64,000 nucleotides of DNA from Macrotis lagotis. Taxonomy: Eukaryota > Chordata > Mammalia > Peramelemorphia > Peramelidae. The stretch spans positions 880,470,543-880,534,542 of the forward strand of contig NC_133658.1 in the NCBI RefSeq assembly GCF_037893015.1. Direction: 5' to 3'. Below, piece after piece: positions 46,164 through 58,727 of this stretch. Under the pieces are notes generated by a model. That model was not told the DNA's origin and ran no database searches. It saw nothing but the letters and a program-made list of their open reading frames with translations. Each line of letters begins with the position of its first letter. Within the stretch, counting starts at the first letter, position 1. A program made the position numbers and the translations under genes.

Positions 46164-48395
46164 AAAATTTCCCCAGAGAGCCACTGGAGTGCATTGTTTG
46201 GTAGTGGATGAAACCAATGGTACTACATGCTCCATTTTATTTTTTTCAAATGATCTTTATTCTTTCTCTAATTGCTACATTGAACTCATTTGGAGTTATT
46301 TAAATGGCAAAGCATTTCCTCTGCATCCCTGTCTTTGTGAAAGCTGTAAAAAGTGTCAGAAAGAACAAGTCCTCCACTCAAGACTGAAACCCTACAAAAA
46401 TCATGATGGGTAGTTTCAGTTTCCATTATAGATTTTTAGCTATATGTCTATGAGGAACAAAATCCACAGATATATGACGGATGTTCTACCAGGTCCTAGA
46501 TCAAAAGTGGACCTTGATGAATGACTATTATTAACACTATCTTACATGTACAGTATTTCAGGGTTGAGTGCTTTAATAGATATTATTTTATTTGATTTTC
46601 CTCAGGACCCTGTGGTAAATAGGGCCTGTATTAACAACATCCTTAGCTCTCCTAAATTTCAAAGCTCCAATTCAGGTTTTCTGACCTCAAATCTAGGGCT
46701 CTTTTCACCTCTCCACAAAGGAACCCAGCTAAGCTCTGGTTCTGACCTCAGCAATTTGTACCAATTCAAATGGATATGTTTATTTTGGGAGAGTTGGGGG
46801 TAGAGAAGAACTATCAGATGCAATTTTAAAAATTATTAAGTTCAATTCCTATATTTTCTTCATTTCTGAATATCTTCCCTTCCTCTTTTCCCTCCAGTGA
46901 ACATTCCATGTAATAAAGAGTAAAAAAAGAAAGAAAAGGCATGCATCAAATTTAATCAACACATCAGGATATTCAATGGTCTATGATCACAGTATTCTAC
47001 CTCTTCAAAGAAGATAGGTGCATTTCTTATCTTTTCTCCAGAATCAAGCTTAGTCATTATAATCATATCAACAAATATCTATTAAAAGTCAGGACCTGTT
47101 ATAAGTTTTTAGGATATGGACAGAAATGAAAACAGCTCTTGTCAACCATAATCTGATGTGTAAATGGAGGCAGAAATAGTAAACTGAGGTAACTAGGAAT
47201 CAGATGTTACACAAAGTTCCTGACTTGAGAGTCTAGACTGAGACAGTTAGGAAATAATAAATTTCTTTTCTTATCATCTCTTGGGGTGCTGTTCTGATGA
47301 TCTATGGGCATGAAACTCTACCTCTCTAACTTGGCCTTTTCAAATGAGTAAAGAGCCAACTCACTATTCAAGTTGAAAAATTTTCTCCTCTCATCTTTTT
47401 TGTTAAAATAACTCTCTCTCCTTGTGGGCTGTCAAATGGATATGTAACACAGTCACAAGGGTGTGGTTACAATCTCAGTACTATGAGAAAGAGGTTCATT
47501 AGCTAAAACCTTTACAACATGCATGTCAAATGTTTGTCACTGGAATTTAAAATTCACCAGCATTGGTGATGACTGTTATTTCCTGGGCTGAGTTTCCCTT
47601 CCATCACTGGGATTCACACTTAACTTGTTTATAGGGGTCATAACTTCCACTGTTTCATCCACAATCTGACATGTGTTTCAGGGTCCCAAGGATATTCAAA
47701 CTGTGACAGCTGGTAGGACTAATGCCAGCAGCTGTACCCATTAGAATAGAAACTAAGAACAAAATACTAGAATCTTGCTGTTAACATTGTTTTCTGAGTA
47801 GTTCTCTCACAGGTGAGACTGTCATACAACACCCTTGGATGGGGTCCAAGCAGGCCAACTTTCCACTGAATTCCACTGGAATGAATAATGTCACAATGAA
47901 ATTCCAAGCTATAATCACAGATTCTCTAAAATACCACAAAGTCTAGCATTTATACTAAGGTGCTACAGGATTACCTGTGATCCTAAGGAAAAAAGGTGTC
48001 TCTTCTTTTCAGAGACAAAGCAGTCAATTTGCAAAGTGGTTTGTTATTTCCATAACCATTACAAGGGTGAGGCTCATTCCAAATGGGAGCTTCATTAGAG
48101 TTCTAAATGAAACAAACATTCCTAAATTAGGGAGGGGAATAATTATAGGGCTGTCTCAACCTTAAAGTAGATGCCCAGCTAGTCTACAATCTCTAATAAC
48201 AACTTCCAGCTGTATCACTTGGGTCAATACATACAATTCTTGGGAAACCTATTTTTGTGACCATCAGGTACACTGCTAAGCAATGCCAAGGTGGGATAGT
48301 AGGAATTGATGGATTCTTTAATTAATTTAAAATTTCCTGAGATAGTATACTGGTAAGTAAATACATTAAATTCAATTCCTTAAATTTAGTATAAT
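46164..48395. other. Unassigned intronic sequence
   Basis: Largely unique AT-rich DNA; weak old-repeat traces around 46,810-46,930 and 47,030-47,200. No gene or VPS13 exon recognised. Confidence 0.4.
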
Positions 48396-48405
48396 ATATA
48401 CCTAC

Positions 48406-48564
48406 TTCCTTTTTTTTTTTAAGATTTTTTCAAGGCCATGGGGTTAAGTGGCTTGCCCAAGGCGACATGGCTAGGTAATTATTAAGTGTCTGAGGTCGGA
48501 TTTGAACCCAGGTACTCCTGACTCCAAGGCCAGTGCTTTATCCACTGCACCACCTAGCCACCCA
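48406..48564 (-). repeat. CORE-SINE
   Basis: Inverted copy flanked by the 10-bp duplication atatacctac (48,396-48,405 and 48,565-48,574). Confidence 0.96.
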
Positions 48565-48779
48565 ATATACCTACATCCAAAAGCTGATCTCTTTTAAGAA
48601 AATGCATGTAAACTTGAAGATAATGCAACCAGATTAATTGCAATTAACTAGAGAATATGAAGCAAGTTGAAATTATATTTTTGAGAATAACTAAAAAGTA
48701 TTTTTTTTATTCTTTTGCTCTTGGGCATACATTTCAAGAAGAAAGGAGAAAGAAAGTCTCCTATAAACCAAAATATCTA

Positions 48780-49290
48780 GAGTAGTACTTTTTTGTGGTG
48801 CCAAAGCACTAGAAGTAAGGTAGATAATTATCAGTTGGGTAATGGCTAAACTAATAGTGGTGCATGAATACAGTAGAATATTACTGCACTATAGGAAAAC
48901 AATGAAGTGACCAACTCAGGAAGACATAGAGAACTTCTGAAAAGTGAAGCAAGCATAACCAGAAAAACATTTGTAACATATAACAATATGAATATAAAGA
49001 ACAAAATGCTGAAACCCAAATACTACAATTATAATGACCAAGCTTGGCTCTGAAAAAGACAAGAGAAAAGGAACCTCCCTTTGTAGAAGTGGAAGAAAAT
49101 GGGTGTAACCCATTGCATGGATTGTCAGATGTGGCTTACATGGTGATTGATTTGAATGAACTGCCTTCTTTTCCCCCTCCTTAATTTTTTTTTTTTTTGT
49201 TAAAAGAGATGGTTCATTGGTAGAAAAGAGAGGAGGGATAGATTTGAAACTGAACATGCTGTTAAAACAAAAGATATCAATAAAGCAAAA
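48780..49290 (+). mobile_element. L1 3' UTR fragment
   Basis: gttgggtaatggctaaacta, ggtgcatgaatacagtagaa, tattactgcactataggaaa, gtgaagcaagcataaccaga: the plus-oriented 3' UTR block of the local L1 family. Confidence 0.7.
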
Positions 49291-49339
49291 GAAACTGACC
49301 AAAGGAAGCCAATATTAAATAGTCTCAAATGCTCAATTG

Positions 49340-50470
49340 GATTGTGACTGCCTCAGTTTAGATGCCCCCCTTGAGGTTGCAGATAACATCTAATCCATGC
49401 CTGCCCAACCTGTGCAGCTGTGGTCCACATCCTCTTAAAAATACAAGGGGATGTGGGAGAGAAGGACTGTAATTTACTTGAGGTCTTGGGGTCTTTGTAG
49501 CTTTCTCCTGATACTGTAAAGATACTAGTGAAATCCTCTGATTGTCCATTTGTCATCCCTTAGTTTCATCACATGACCAAACTGTATTCTTTTCAATTGC
49601 ACATTTCCTTGATGACATCTTTTATCTTTTATTCCAGTCATTTTTAATTTTTTGGACACCAATGTTATATAATCATAGAATATTATCAGAAGAATAGTAC
49701 TGTTAAAAATTTTTTGTTTCTGCAAGGTCATTAAAGGAGTTTTGCAATTTCTGGAAAACAATGATCTAGAGACTACTCTTCTTTTATTCAAGGCTCAAAC
49801 CACTGTTCTTCATGCTATCTGTCACAGATATACATTCTGAGAGACTGAGACTATAGTCTCTTCCTCTCTTCTCCATCCTTCATCCCTAATTTTTTTTCCT
49901 GAGTGAATGATGAGAAAATTTTCATTTTGAGTAGTTACGGACCTCTTTTGGGAGGTTCTCCAGTATTCTAGGGTTTGATGGGACAAACACCATGACATCC
50001 ACAAACAGCAGCATTGGAAGATCTTACCACCCATAGAAAATCCCTGTCCAACATGGTTTTTGTGCTGTATCTCTTTCATGACAGTGGAAAATGTCTGTAG
50101 TTAATATACATCTCATTTAATGCTGCTCTTGATAATTTATAATGAGAAGGTTGATGAACAAGGGTAATTCTATTGTTACATTTGTCAAAGAATTTTTAAT
50201 AAATTTTATGAATGGTTAACAGACATCTTGGTGGAAGAAATCCTTTAAGATGGTATTTCACTTATAAACACTTAAAAAATCCCAAAATGAAAGAGGGTTA
50301 TTATATTCACTACATTCTCATGAGAATGTCAATGGCAAAAGCTTGTCATTCCCTTGCTAATATCTTCATGGAAGTTGCATGATATTAATGTAGATTATTT
50401 CATTAGACCTGTGGGTTCTTTGGTATAGGACAATCCTAGTGTAGAAACACCCTCTACCAAAGTAGACAGA
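49340..50470 (-). mobile_element. RTE/BovB-like LINE, 3' part
   Basis: On the minus strand the frame at 49,791-49,525 ends in QFGHVMKLRDDKWTIRGFH, matching the late 'GHVxRMxDxRWTxR' motif of RTE elements. Around 49,960-50,040 (gggtttgatgggacaaacac, catgacatccacaaacagca) is the inverted RT region. Frames are broken. Confidence 0.65.
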
Positions 50471-50524
50471 CCAGCAACAGAAAATATAACTTATCTGGAG
50501 CAATGAAGAAAAGAAGTAGAAGTG

Positions 50525-50650
50525 TTTGCTCAGCATCATTACAGCTAGTATGTGTCACAATCAGCTAGTATATGTTAGAGGCAGGACTTGAACCTAGGCC
50601 TTCTTAACTCCTGAGGCTATTTCTGTCTACTATACTGCTTCTCATGCATG
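50525..50650 (-). repeat. Old MIR-like SINE
   Basis: gaggcaggacttgaacctag and following acceptor-stem-like remnant. Confidence 0.55.
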
Positions 50651-50849
50651 TAGATATTCCTTACAACAATGCTATCTAAACAGGTGATCAACAGTTTTCT
50701 CAGTCATCTGTTTTTGGTGTCTTATTAAAGTCTGAATTTTGTTTGGTTTTATTCCCTCATTGCTTCAGATACACTGTGAATAAATCTTTAATCCTTTCAT
50801 AATTTTGTTACCCCCAGTACAGATCTCTGCTATGTGTCTTTGGTCTATT

Positions 50850-51760
50850 TTCATTGCTTTCTCCATTTTTATCTACTCTAGCAGATAAATATATCTTACA
50901 TAACTTAATGTGCACAAGTGATCACATTCCATCCCATATTCTTCGGCAGATTTTCTCCTCTATTATCCCCATTTTCTCACTTATCTTCAGTTTCTCCTTG
51001 TCTACTGACTACTACTCTACTGCTTACAAACATCCCCATGTCTTTTCCATCTCCAAAAAAAGTCTCACTTAATGCATTCATCCCTCCCTCCCTCCTATTG
51101 TCCTATATCTCTTCTTTTTCTCTCTCAATCCCTTAAGAAGGCTATTTACAGTTGATGCCTCTATTTCCTTTCCTCATCCCCTTCTTAATTATCCATAGTC
51201 TGGTTTCTGACCTTATCATTCAAATAAAATATTCTCCAAAGTTACCAATGGTTCCAATGGCCAAATTGAATGGCTCAATCTTCTTGACCTCTCTGACTTT
51301 TAATCCAGTTGATAACCCTCCTCTCCTTAAGAGTCTTCTTTCTAAGTTTTTGTAATATTGTTCTCTCCTGGGTTCTTCCCATTCTGATAGATTTTCTAAT
51401 CAGATTTCAAAAATGATCTTCTAAAGTATAAGTCTGTCCATGTCAATCCCCTATTTAATCAACTCCATAGGCTCCTTATTACCTCTAAGATAAAACATAA
51501 AACCACATTTGGATTTTAAAACTTAACCAAACTCATCCCTTCCTATTTTCCCAGTCATTTTATTCCTTACATGTCTTGTCCTCTTCCTCGTCTCCCCTTT
51601 TCTTCCTTTTCCTTCTCTCTTCCTCCTCCTCCTCTCTCTTTCTATCTGTCTCTGATACAATGTCACTGACTTCCTTGAAAATCATTTAGCAAAACACTCC
51701 ATCTACCAAGTAGGCACTTTTACTGTTTGCCCTTCATGTATGGAATATAGTCTGCAAGCC
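50850..51760 (+). mobile_element. L2/CR1-type LINE, sense copy
   Basis: Plus-strand remnant of the RT region (tctggtttctgaccttatca...caaagttaccaatggttcca...cttgacctctctgacttt...gttgataaccctcctctcct) and the following late ORF block (atcaactccataggctcctt). It lies tail-to-tail with the antisense L2 copy that follows. Confidence 0.75.
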
Positions 51761-52465
51761 TGGGAGAAGGTGGTGCCCTCAACAGTAACTGGGAAATTTG
51801 GGGCCAGGGTTTAGGAGAAAAGATGAGTTCTGTTTTGGACTCACTGATTTCAGATGTTTATTTGCTATTCAGTTTTAAGAGGGCCAACAGAGAGATGGGG
51901 GTAGGACAGGTTGAACTGAGAATCATCATCGAAGACATGATATTTAAATACATGGGAGTTGAGATCACCAAATGAAATAGTATAAATTGAAAAGCAAAGC
52001 CCCAGGACAGAATCCTAAGGGATCTCTGAAAAGTAGAAAGAAAGAGCTATCAGATAATTGGAAGAACTAGAAGAGAATGGTGTTCCAAAAACCTAGAGAG
52101 AAGTGATCAACAGTGTCAAAGTTGTCAAAAGGTCAAGGAGAATGAGACTCTAAAAGAAGTCTTAGGATTTGGCTTTAAAAGTAATACACTGTGGGGTAGC
52201 TAGGTGGCACAGTGGATAGAGTACTGGCCTTGGAGTCAGGAGTACCTGGGTTCAAATCCGACCTCAGACACTTAATAATTACCTAGCCGTGTGGCCTTGG
52301 GCAAGCATTTAAACCCACTGCCTTGAAAAAAAAATCTAAAAAAAAAAGTAATACACTGGTAAATCTGGGGAGAGCACTCTCAGTGGAATGGTAAGATTGG
52401 AAATTGAACCATAAGGGGTTAAGAAGAGAATGTGAAAAGAGAAAGTGGAGGCACTTGTTGTACAT
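51761..52465 (-). mobile_element. L2/CR1-type LINE, antisense copy
   Basis: gggaaatttggggccagggt, gttctgttttggactcac, gagatcaccaaatgaaatag, caacagtgtcaaagttgtca; split by a SINE. Confidence 0.75.
52192..52343 (+). repeat. CORE-SINE inserted in L2
   Basis: Flanked by a perfect 15-bp duplication aaaagtaatacactg (52,177-52,191 and 52,344-52,358). Confidence 0.96.
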
Positions 52466-52699
52466 GGTCTTTTATTTGAACTGAATTTACCTGTTTGCTT
52501 TTCTCCATTTTATGAGATGCCACTACTTACAATATAGTCCATATTCTTTTTCCATAAAATTTTACAAATAAGTTTCTGCTAAACCAGTGTTGTCCTTGGC
52601 TACCACCCTTCTATCTGATTAAAAAATCAAGAGATTAAAAACAAACAAACAACAATAACAACAAAAGGAAGTCAAACATGCTAAGGTTATTTTTTAAAC

Positions 52700-54260
52700 T
52701 CATTTGGACTCCTGAACATAGCAATTTATTAACACTGGTTAAAGTTCCATAATAATTCTATTCTTTCCTTCCACATATAACCTACTTTTTATTATCAAAA
52801 TCTTTTGCAAATAGGTCAGGATTGAGATTGAAATGTTTTGATTGCACATCATTTCTTTTATCATTTTTTTAATCTTTATTCCAATTTTATAGTAATTTTG
52901 GTCTTTATTCTAGCTAAATAAATGTCTAAACAATTGATTCAGGAATGACTCCCACGATAGTAAAAAGGTCACTTTCTGTCTATTAAAATGTAATCAATTT
53001 CATTCTTTGTAAAATTATTGGGGACCTGCTATGTCTACTGTCTATGATTCTATTCTCATAGAAGTCTATTCCCATGGGGCAGCTAGGTGGTGCAGTGGAT
53101 AAAGCACTGGCCCTGGAGTCAGGAGTACCTGAGTTTAAATTCGGCCTCAGACACTTAATAATTACTTAGCTGTGTGGCCTTGGGCAAGCCACTTAACCCC
53201 ATTTGCCTTGCAAAAAAACAGAACAAAACCCTAAAAAAAAAGTCTATTCCCATGATATACAGGCATTAGGCTTTTGTCTTTAGTCCCTCTTATTCCTTAT
53301 TTCTGAACCATATTTTCCAATATACAAAGTGCCCCCAAACTCTTGGTGAACTTTTAGGTCTTTGTAGCTAAAGATGCCCTAAGACTTTTGAAGCACCCTG
53401 TATTTCTTTCCATCATCACCCATTCTGCCCTTTGCATTGAAATCCCCAAATATCAAAGAATATGCTGATTTAATTTGGAGGGTCTAAAAGAGCTATTAGT
53501 AGAATTTTTCTTTTCTCTTTAACCTCTGCAACAGATGTGGGTACATAAGTTACAATTATTTTTCATGGTGGTCTCTTTGCAAATACTTATCATGAACCCT
53601 GCAATATAAAAAGACCAAATGTTCCATTAAATAATGTTTCTTGTTCCTTTGGGAGCACAATAAAGACAACTCTGCCAACTCCTTTATTTGCCTCTCCAAG
53701 GACAGCATGTGAGAGACATCCTTTCATTTAGCTCTAACTTCCTTCTGTCTTCTGGTTTCATTTATAGTGAGAATATCCAAATTAATATGTTTCAGTTCTC
53801 CCACTAGCATGTCTACTTTCTGGTCAATGGCCAAGGATCTCACATTTAGCATACCACTAATAGTTCTGTTAAAGTTTATTCAGTCTAAAAATTGTATAAC
53901 TTTGCACATTCTCTGTCTTCTTTTCTACCACCTTCCTAGTATATCTAAAGTAGCAGAAGGTGTCTGCAAAGACTTGGGGGCCATTTTGTATTGTTTTGTT
54001 TTTTGTTTCATTGGTTGCCATGACCAATGACTTCAATATCAAGTGCCCCACCTACTGGTGATGGGTCTCTTTGTACTTAGCCAGGATAGTTCTTGAAGAA
54101 TAGACTCAGTCTGTTGCTGGAACCATATGAAGCCTTTCTAGCATGGTGGAACATACCAGAACTTGTGCTCCATAGGAATAGCTTTTAAGAACTCAGGGTC
54201 ACTTCTGTGTCATGATGAGGTATCAGAGTAGGACTGTGAAATATTCTAAAATATGAATTA
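52700..54260 (-). mobile_element. RTE/BovB-like LINE, endonuclease part
   Basis: The minus strand at 53,447-53,433 reads GGGGATTTCAATGCA, i.e. Gly-Asp-Phe-Asn-Ala, the conserved APE-endonuclease motif. Surrounding blocks fit the inverted endonuclease region. This is probably the 5' half of the element whose 3' half lies at 49.3-50.5 kb. Confidence 0.6.
53077..53240 (+). repeat. CORE-SINE inserted in RTE LINE
   Basis: Flanked by a perfect 14-bp duplication agtctattcccatg (53,063-53,076 and 53,241-53,254). Confidence 0.96.
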
Positions 54261-55679
54261 ATGGGCCTTTCTTTTAGAAACCAGTTTTTCCACTATATCT
54301 GGGTTATAAAGACAATCACTACATAGATTTTTGCTCTAATAAAAAAGAGCAATTTATGCTTGTTTTCATAATATGGACTTTTTTTTGGGGGGGGGACATT
54401 ATGACAAACTCCTCTGTATAGCAGGAAGCACAACTCTGATATATTGAGGAATACTACAGTGACAAAGAAGGAAACTGAGAATATAAACGTATTGTAATTC
54501 TGGGAAGACATCACCAGTCTGAAAAGTTCAAAAACCATGAATTTATTCATAGATTGAGAGTCATGGTAAAAACTCCTTTAGCTCACAAAGGTGGTAGCTG
54601 CCCCTTGAGGAGCTGTAAGTCCTAAAATCCAATGTAAATTGTTTGGGACTGTATGAAGACGCTGATAGTCCTATAGAGCAAGCAGTTTTTCCTCTGCTGA
54701 CTTCCATGCTATTTTCTCCTTCTCATGTCCTTTCTCATTCTGAGTAACACACTATTTGGCCTCCCAACTCCCACAACATGCTATTTACTAAACAATTATT
54801 TAGATGTATGTACCTTTATTTGGATGAAGGGAGGTGACTTTTGGAGGCTCCAGGAAGACTTCATAATTTTCTCTATTAAAATGAATGAAAATGAAATTTC
54901 CATTCACCTTGTGAAGGGGAAAGGTCTGCTACAAAGTTACTGACCCAGGATTGGCCTCTCCTAGAAGGGTGGATGTCCTGTAGGAGAATCTGTATTAGCC
55001 GGACTGTTCTAAGGGTCAGAGTTCCCAGGAAATGCCTAGGTACCAGACTTGTGAATTTGTTTGGCCAACTTTCTTTATATAGGGGTTATCCAGCCCCAAT
55101 AGTCAGTCACCCCCAGTATTTATTAGACTCAGCATCTTATGGCTAAGATTACTTAGTCTGGTTTAAGGTCCACTGGACTTAAGAGACCCAAGGAACCAAT
55201 GAGGTATAGTGCAAAAAACCAATAACTAGAATGAGAGTCAGGAGACTTTGATTTTAGTCTAACTGCTATGACACTTTCAAAGGTCAAATTTATTCAAGAA
55301 CAAAAAGTGGAGTTCAGATCTGATAGTTTCTAAAACTCTTTCTAGCACTAATATTCTACGCTCCTAAATGCATTCTTTCCTAAGTGCTTTGCTTGGCTGG
55401 TGGTTAGGCCTGGGCTGCCCTTAAATGAAACTTAAAGTTGAGATTTCTCATATTCCAAAGCTTAGGAACTTTCCAGGAAGCTCCAGACAAACCTGAGTCT
55501 CCAGAGGAGCAGGAAGAGGAGATACACTCTTCTCATTTTGGGTTGACTATTGAAGAGTCCCTGGCAAATTATATTGATATCTCTAGAGGTATTCTAGATT
55601 TTAAGACAAAAGAAATTTCTCTGAGAAATTTATGTATAAACTCATAATAGGGTCAGAAGAAAGAAAACTTAATAAATCA
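54261..55679. other. Unassigned intronic sequence
   Basis: Contains a plus frame of 69 codons (55,438-55,647) with an acidic stretch (EEQEEEI). No domain is recognised and the strand is opposite to VPS13D; not called a gene. A poly(G/C) run lies near 54,390. Confidence 0.4.
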
Positions 55680-55800
55680 GATAATCTCAGAGACTTCAGA
55701 AGCCATCTAGTCCAGCATGTACCATTGGTTCATAAGCCAGAATTCTCTCTATAATATGCTTAACAAGTGACCATCTAACAATTTCCTGACCACTTCCCAC

Positions 55801-55942
55801 TTCTAAGACACCCTTCCCAGCTCTAGTTCTGAGAAAGCTTTTTTTTTCTTTAGTGAGATCTCCCTTCTGCCTTCTGAGACACCCTTCCCAGCTCTCTAGT
55901 TCTGAGAAAGCTTTTTTCTTTAGTGAGATTTTCCTTCTGCCT
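55801..55942. repeat. 71-bp tandem duplication in an old repeat
   Basis: Two nearly identical copies share gacacccttcccagctct, agttctgagaaagctttttt and ctttagtgagat, offset by 71 bp. Confidence 0.92.
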
Positions 55943-55999
55943 TCTGTGATCAGAGGTCCATGGGTCTAAGGAGAATCAAACCTCAATGGCACCTTCACT

Positions 56000-56650
56000 T
56001 GGAAGGAAGGAAAGCAAACTGGCAGCTCAGGCATATACTTCAATGTCTCTACCAGGGAATCATTTCTTTGGGTGCCATGATGACAACCTTGGTAACAAAA
56101 GATTATTTTTTCCTTGACACGGTCAAGCTGCCTTTTAATTAAGTGCCACCGTGTTAATGTGAATAGTTCTGATTGTCATAGCCCATCAACCCTTGGCGAA
56201 CTGGTTTGTTTGGTCTGGACAACAAATAACATTCCACACTACTGGATTTTTTTTCTCCTTCAGTCCTTCCCTTCCTTCCCCACCTCAAAAAAAAAAAATC
56301 ACAATCTGTTCTGCTGTCTCAAGTTACATTCTGTAAATAATAAGCAACACTGATGAAATGCAAAAAGCTGAACATTTGTAAAACAGAAAGAAGTGTGGCG
56401 TGTCCCACATCTGGGTTCCATTAAGCATGCTCTCACCAGATCTGCTGATCCCTGTTTAATAAGCACACCAAGGCAATGCAGGGCAGAAATACCCTGATGT
56501 CTGCTTGTCCTGGCATGGAAGAGGGAGTTAAACGGAGGCAAAAATGGGGAAAGATTGGGGTCACAGTGTGGAGATACATTGTTCAGACACTGGGTAGACT
56601 GGCCTTCTTCCCTTCTGGTGTGTGATCATGCCCAACTGCTATGTTAAGCG
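56000..56650. promoter_or_regulatory. Unique block, candidate conserved noncoding element
   Basis: Transposon-free. It contains GTAAATAATAAGCAACACTG (FOX-like GTAAATA) and tgtttaataagcacaccaag. Minus and plus frames of 60-80 codons show no domain. Conservation is not visible here. Confidence 0.3.
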
Positions 56651-56999
56651 TGGTGGTTACCGAGTGGTGACCGCTCCTCCTCTGCAGTCCGCAATGTTCT
56701 TGAGGCTGAGCCTACAGTGCTTAAACTAAATAACATGGTTTAATGATAAAATGACTCAGTGGAGGGAGCTGGCTCCCAACACTTTCAAAAAACTGCAAAA
56801 TAAAAATAGAACTGAAGGCAACCCATTGAAGTCCATTTTGGTAAAACACTTGGAGACTTCTAGAAAAGTTCATTATGTCAGGCAAAATTTGATCCTTTCT
56901 TTTCATGCATAAAGATCTATATATGTAGTGTCATACACTCTCCAAAAAGAAACATAGAAAGGGTAGAATAGCATAGGAAATAGGGCAAGGAGATCTGGG

Positions 57000-57185
57000 T
57001 TCAAATCCTACCTTGATAGTTGTGTAACCTTATGAAGACCATTTAATCTCTTTAAGCTTTAGTTTTCTCATCTGGAAAATGGGAATAATGATAGCACCTA
57101 ATCATACGATTTACAATGATCAAATGAGATAATGCATGCTAATCTACAAACCTTTAAGTACTGTATGAACTATTATTACTGGTGT
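57000..57185 (+). repeat. Old MIR/Mon-type SINE
   Basis: gatctgggttcaaatcctac, gttttctcatctggaaaatg, aatgagataatgcatgctaa, tattattact. Confidence 0.75.
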
Positions 57186-57434
57186 CTCCCCCCCCCCAAC
57201 ATCTTTGGGTGGTTATTTTTTTCATTATAACCAATCTTTGTTCAACCTTATTGATATCTTGTGCAGTTTCATAAGCTGTGATTCACCAATCTGCGGGACC
57301 GCAAGGGGAGGGGGAAAAAGGAAGGGGGCACTGTTCCCTCTGGGTCCCCTTGAAAAGAAGGGGAAAAAAATCTGTTTGGAGTTTAAAACAAAGAGGCAGA
57401 AATCATAAGGGAATTTGGCAGAACTCCTGCTAAT

Positions 57435-57573
57435 TTTTTTTTGGCAAGGTAATTAAGTGACTTGCCCAAGGTCACACAGGTAAGGTAAATATTAAGGGTC
57501 TGAGGTTATATTTGAACTCAGGTCCTCCTGACTCCAGGGCCAGTGCTCTATCCACTGCCATCTAGTTGCCCCT
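57435..57573 (-). repeat. CORE-SINE
   Basis: Inverted copy from ttttttttggcaaggtaatt to atctagttgcccct; somewhat diverged. Confidence 0.92.
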
Positions 57574-57739
57574 CATTACCAACAATCTTTAAGTAAAAAG
57601 TATAGGATTTGTTGTTGTTCTTCTTCAGTATGTTGTAGGCAGGGCCACCATCCTGGTGCAAGTCCTCTCCAATGACTGAGCCCATAAAAAGTCCAGGCCT
57701 AACCACAGCATTTCCATGTCCCTTTTCCCTTCTCCTCTC

Positions 57740-58230
57740 ACCCATTCAATATCCTCTAATAGTTTCTCCTTTGGAGAAGATCATATACAAATCTTCCTGT
57801 TGGGCATTTAAAGTTCTTTATATACAAATGGACTCCTTCCTACTTGTTCAGTTTCCTTACTCTTTACTCCCTTTACAAACTCTAATGTTTCTATCCCTCT
57901 GTTTTTGCCCTGATGGAACCTTGAATGCTCTCCCTCATTTCCATTTTCAGGAATCCCTGGCTGCCTTAAAGACAAAGCTCAAATAACATCTGCATAAGAC
58001 CTTCCTTTGTTCCCCAGGCCACTAGTACCTTCCCCACTAGGGTTACTTTCCATCTACTCTGTGTACAACATATCTATCTATGTATATATTATATTATATA
58101 TACCTATCTAGGTACATGTACATTAGAATATAAGTTCCTTGAGGGCAGGGGATTTTTTTTAGCTCTTTTTTGGGGGGTACATATTAGAAAATGCTTGATA
58201 AATTTTTGGCAACTAGCAGACTGAAGTAAT
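57740..58230 (+). mobile_element. L2-type LINE 3' end
   Basis: The late L2 ORF (tggctgccttaaagacaaag ctcaaataac) is followed by the tail ttccttgagggcaggggatt ... atgcttgataaat. The 104-codon plus frame 57,672-57,986 is this remnant. Confidence 0.7.
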
Positions 58231-58328
58231 AATAATTAGAAGGCCCCATGTTGGGGAATCTCAATTTTAAGCTTAATACTCAATAGGCAGTGTGTTCCCT
58301 GATATTGTTGGTATTAAAGTACAGGTTA

Positions 58329-58483
58329 AGGGCAGCTAGGTGGCGTAGTGGATAAAGCACCAGCCCTGGAGTTAGGAGTATCTGGGTTCAAATCTGGTCT
58401 CAGACACTTAATAATTACCTAGCCGTGTGGCCTTGGGCAAGCCATTTAACCCCGTTTGCCTTGCAAAAACCTAAAAAAAAAAA
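58329..58483 (+). repeat. CORE-SINE
   Basis: Near-consensus copy. Imperfect duplication aaagt(ac/gt)aggtta on both sides. Confidence 0.95.
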
Positions 58484-58571
58484 TAATAAAGTGTAGGTTA
58501 GAAAACTACTTGCTGAGATGCTACAGAGGGGATTTCTGGCTCAAGGAAGCAATTAGATTCAATGACCCCTA

Positions 58572-58727
58572 AGGGGTGGCTAGGTGGCACAGTGTATAGA
58601 GCACTGGCCCTGGAGTCAGGAATGCCCGGGTTCAAATCTGGTCTCAGACACTTAATAATTACCTAGCTGTGTGGCCTTGGGCAAGCCACTTAATCCCATT
58701 TGCCTTGCAAAAACCTAAAAAAAAAAA
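58572..58727 (+). repeat. CORE-SINE
   Basis: Second near-consensus copy only about 90 bp after the previous one in the same orientation. Imperfect flanking repeat attcaatga. Confidence 0.94.

Noticed and set aside
55438..55647. 69-codon plus frame with an acidic patch, possible retrogene piece
   Set aside because: No match recognised; single short frame without start context or neighbours.
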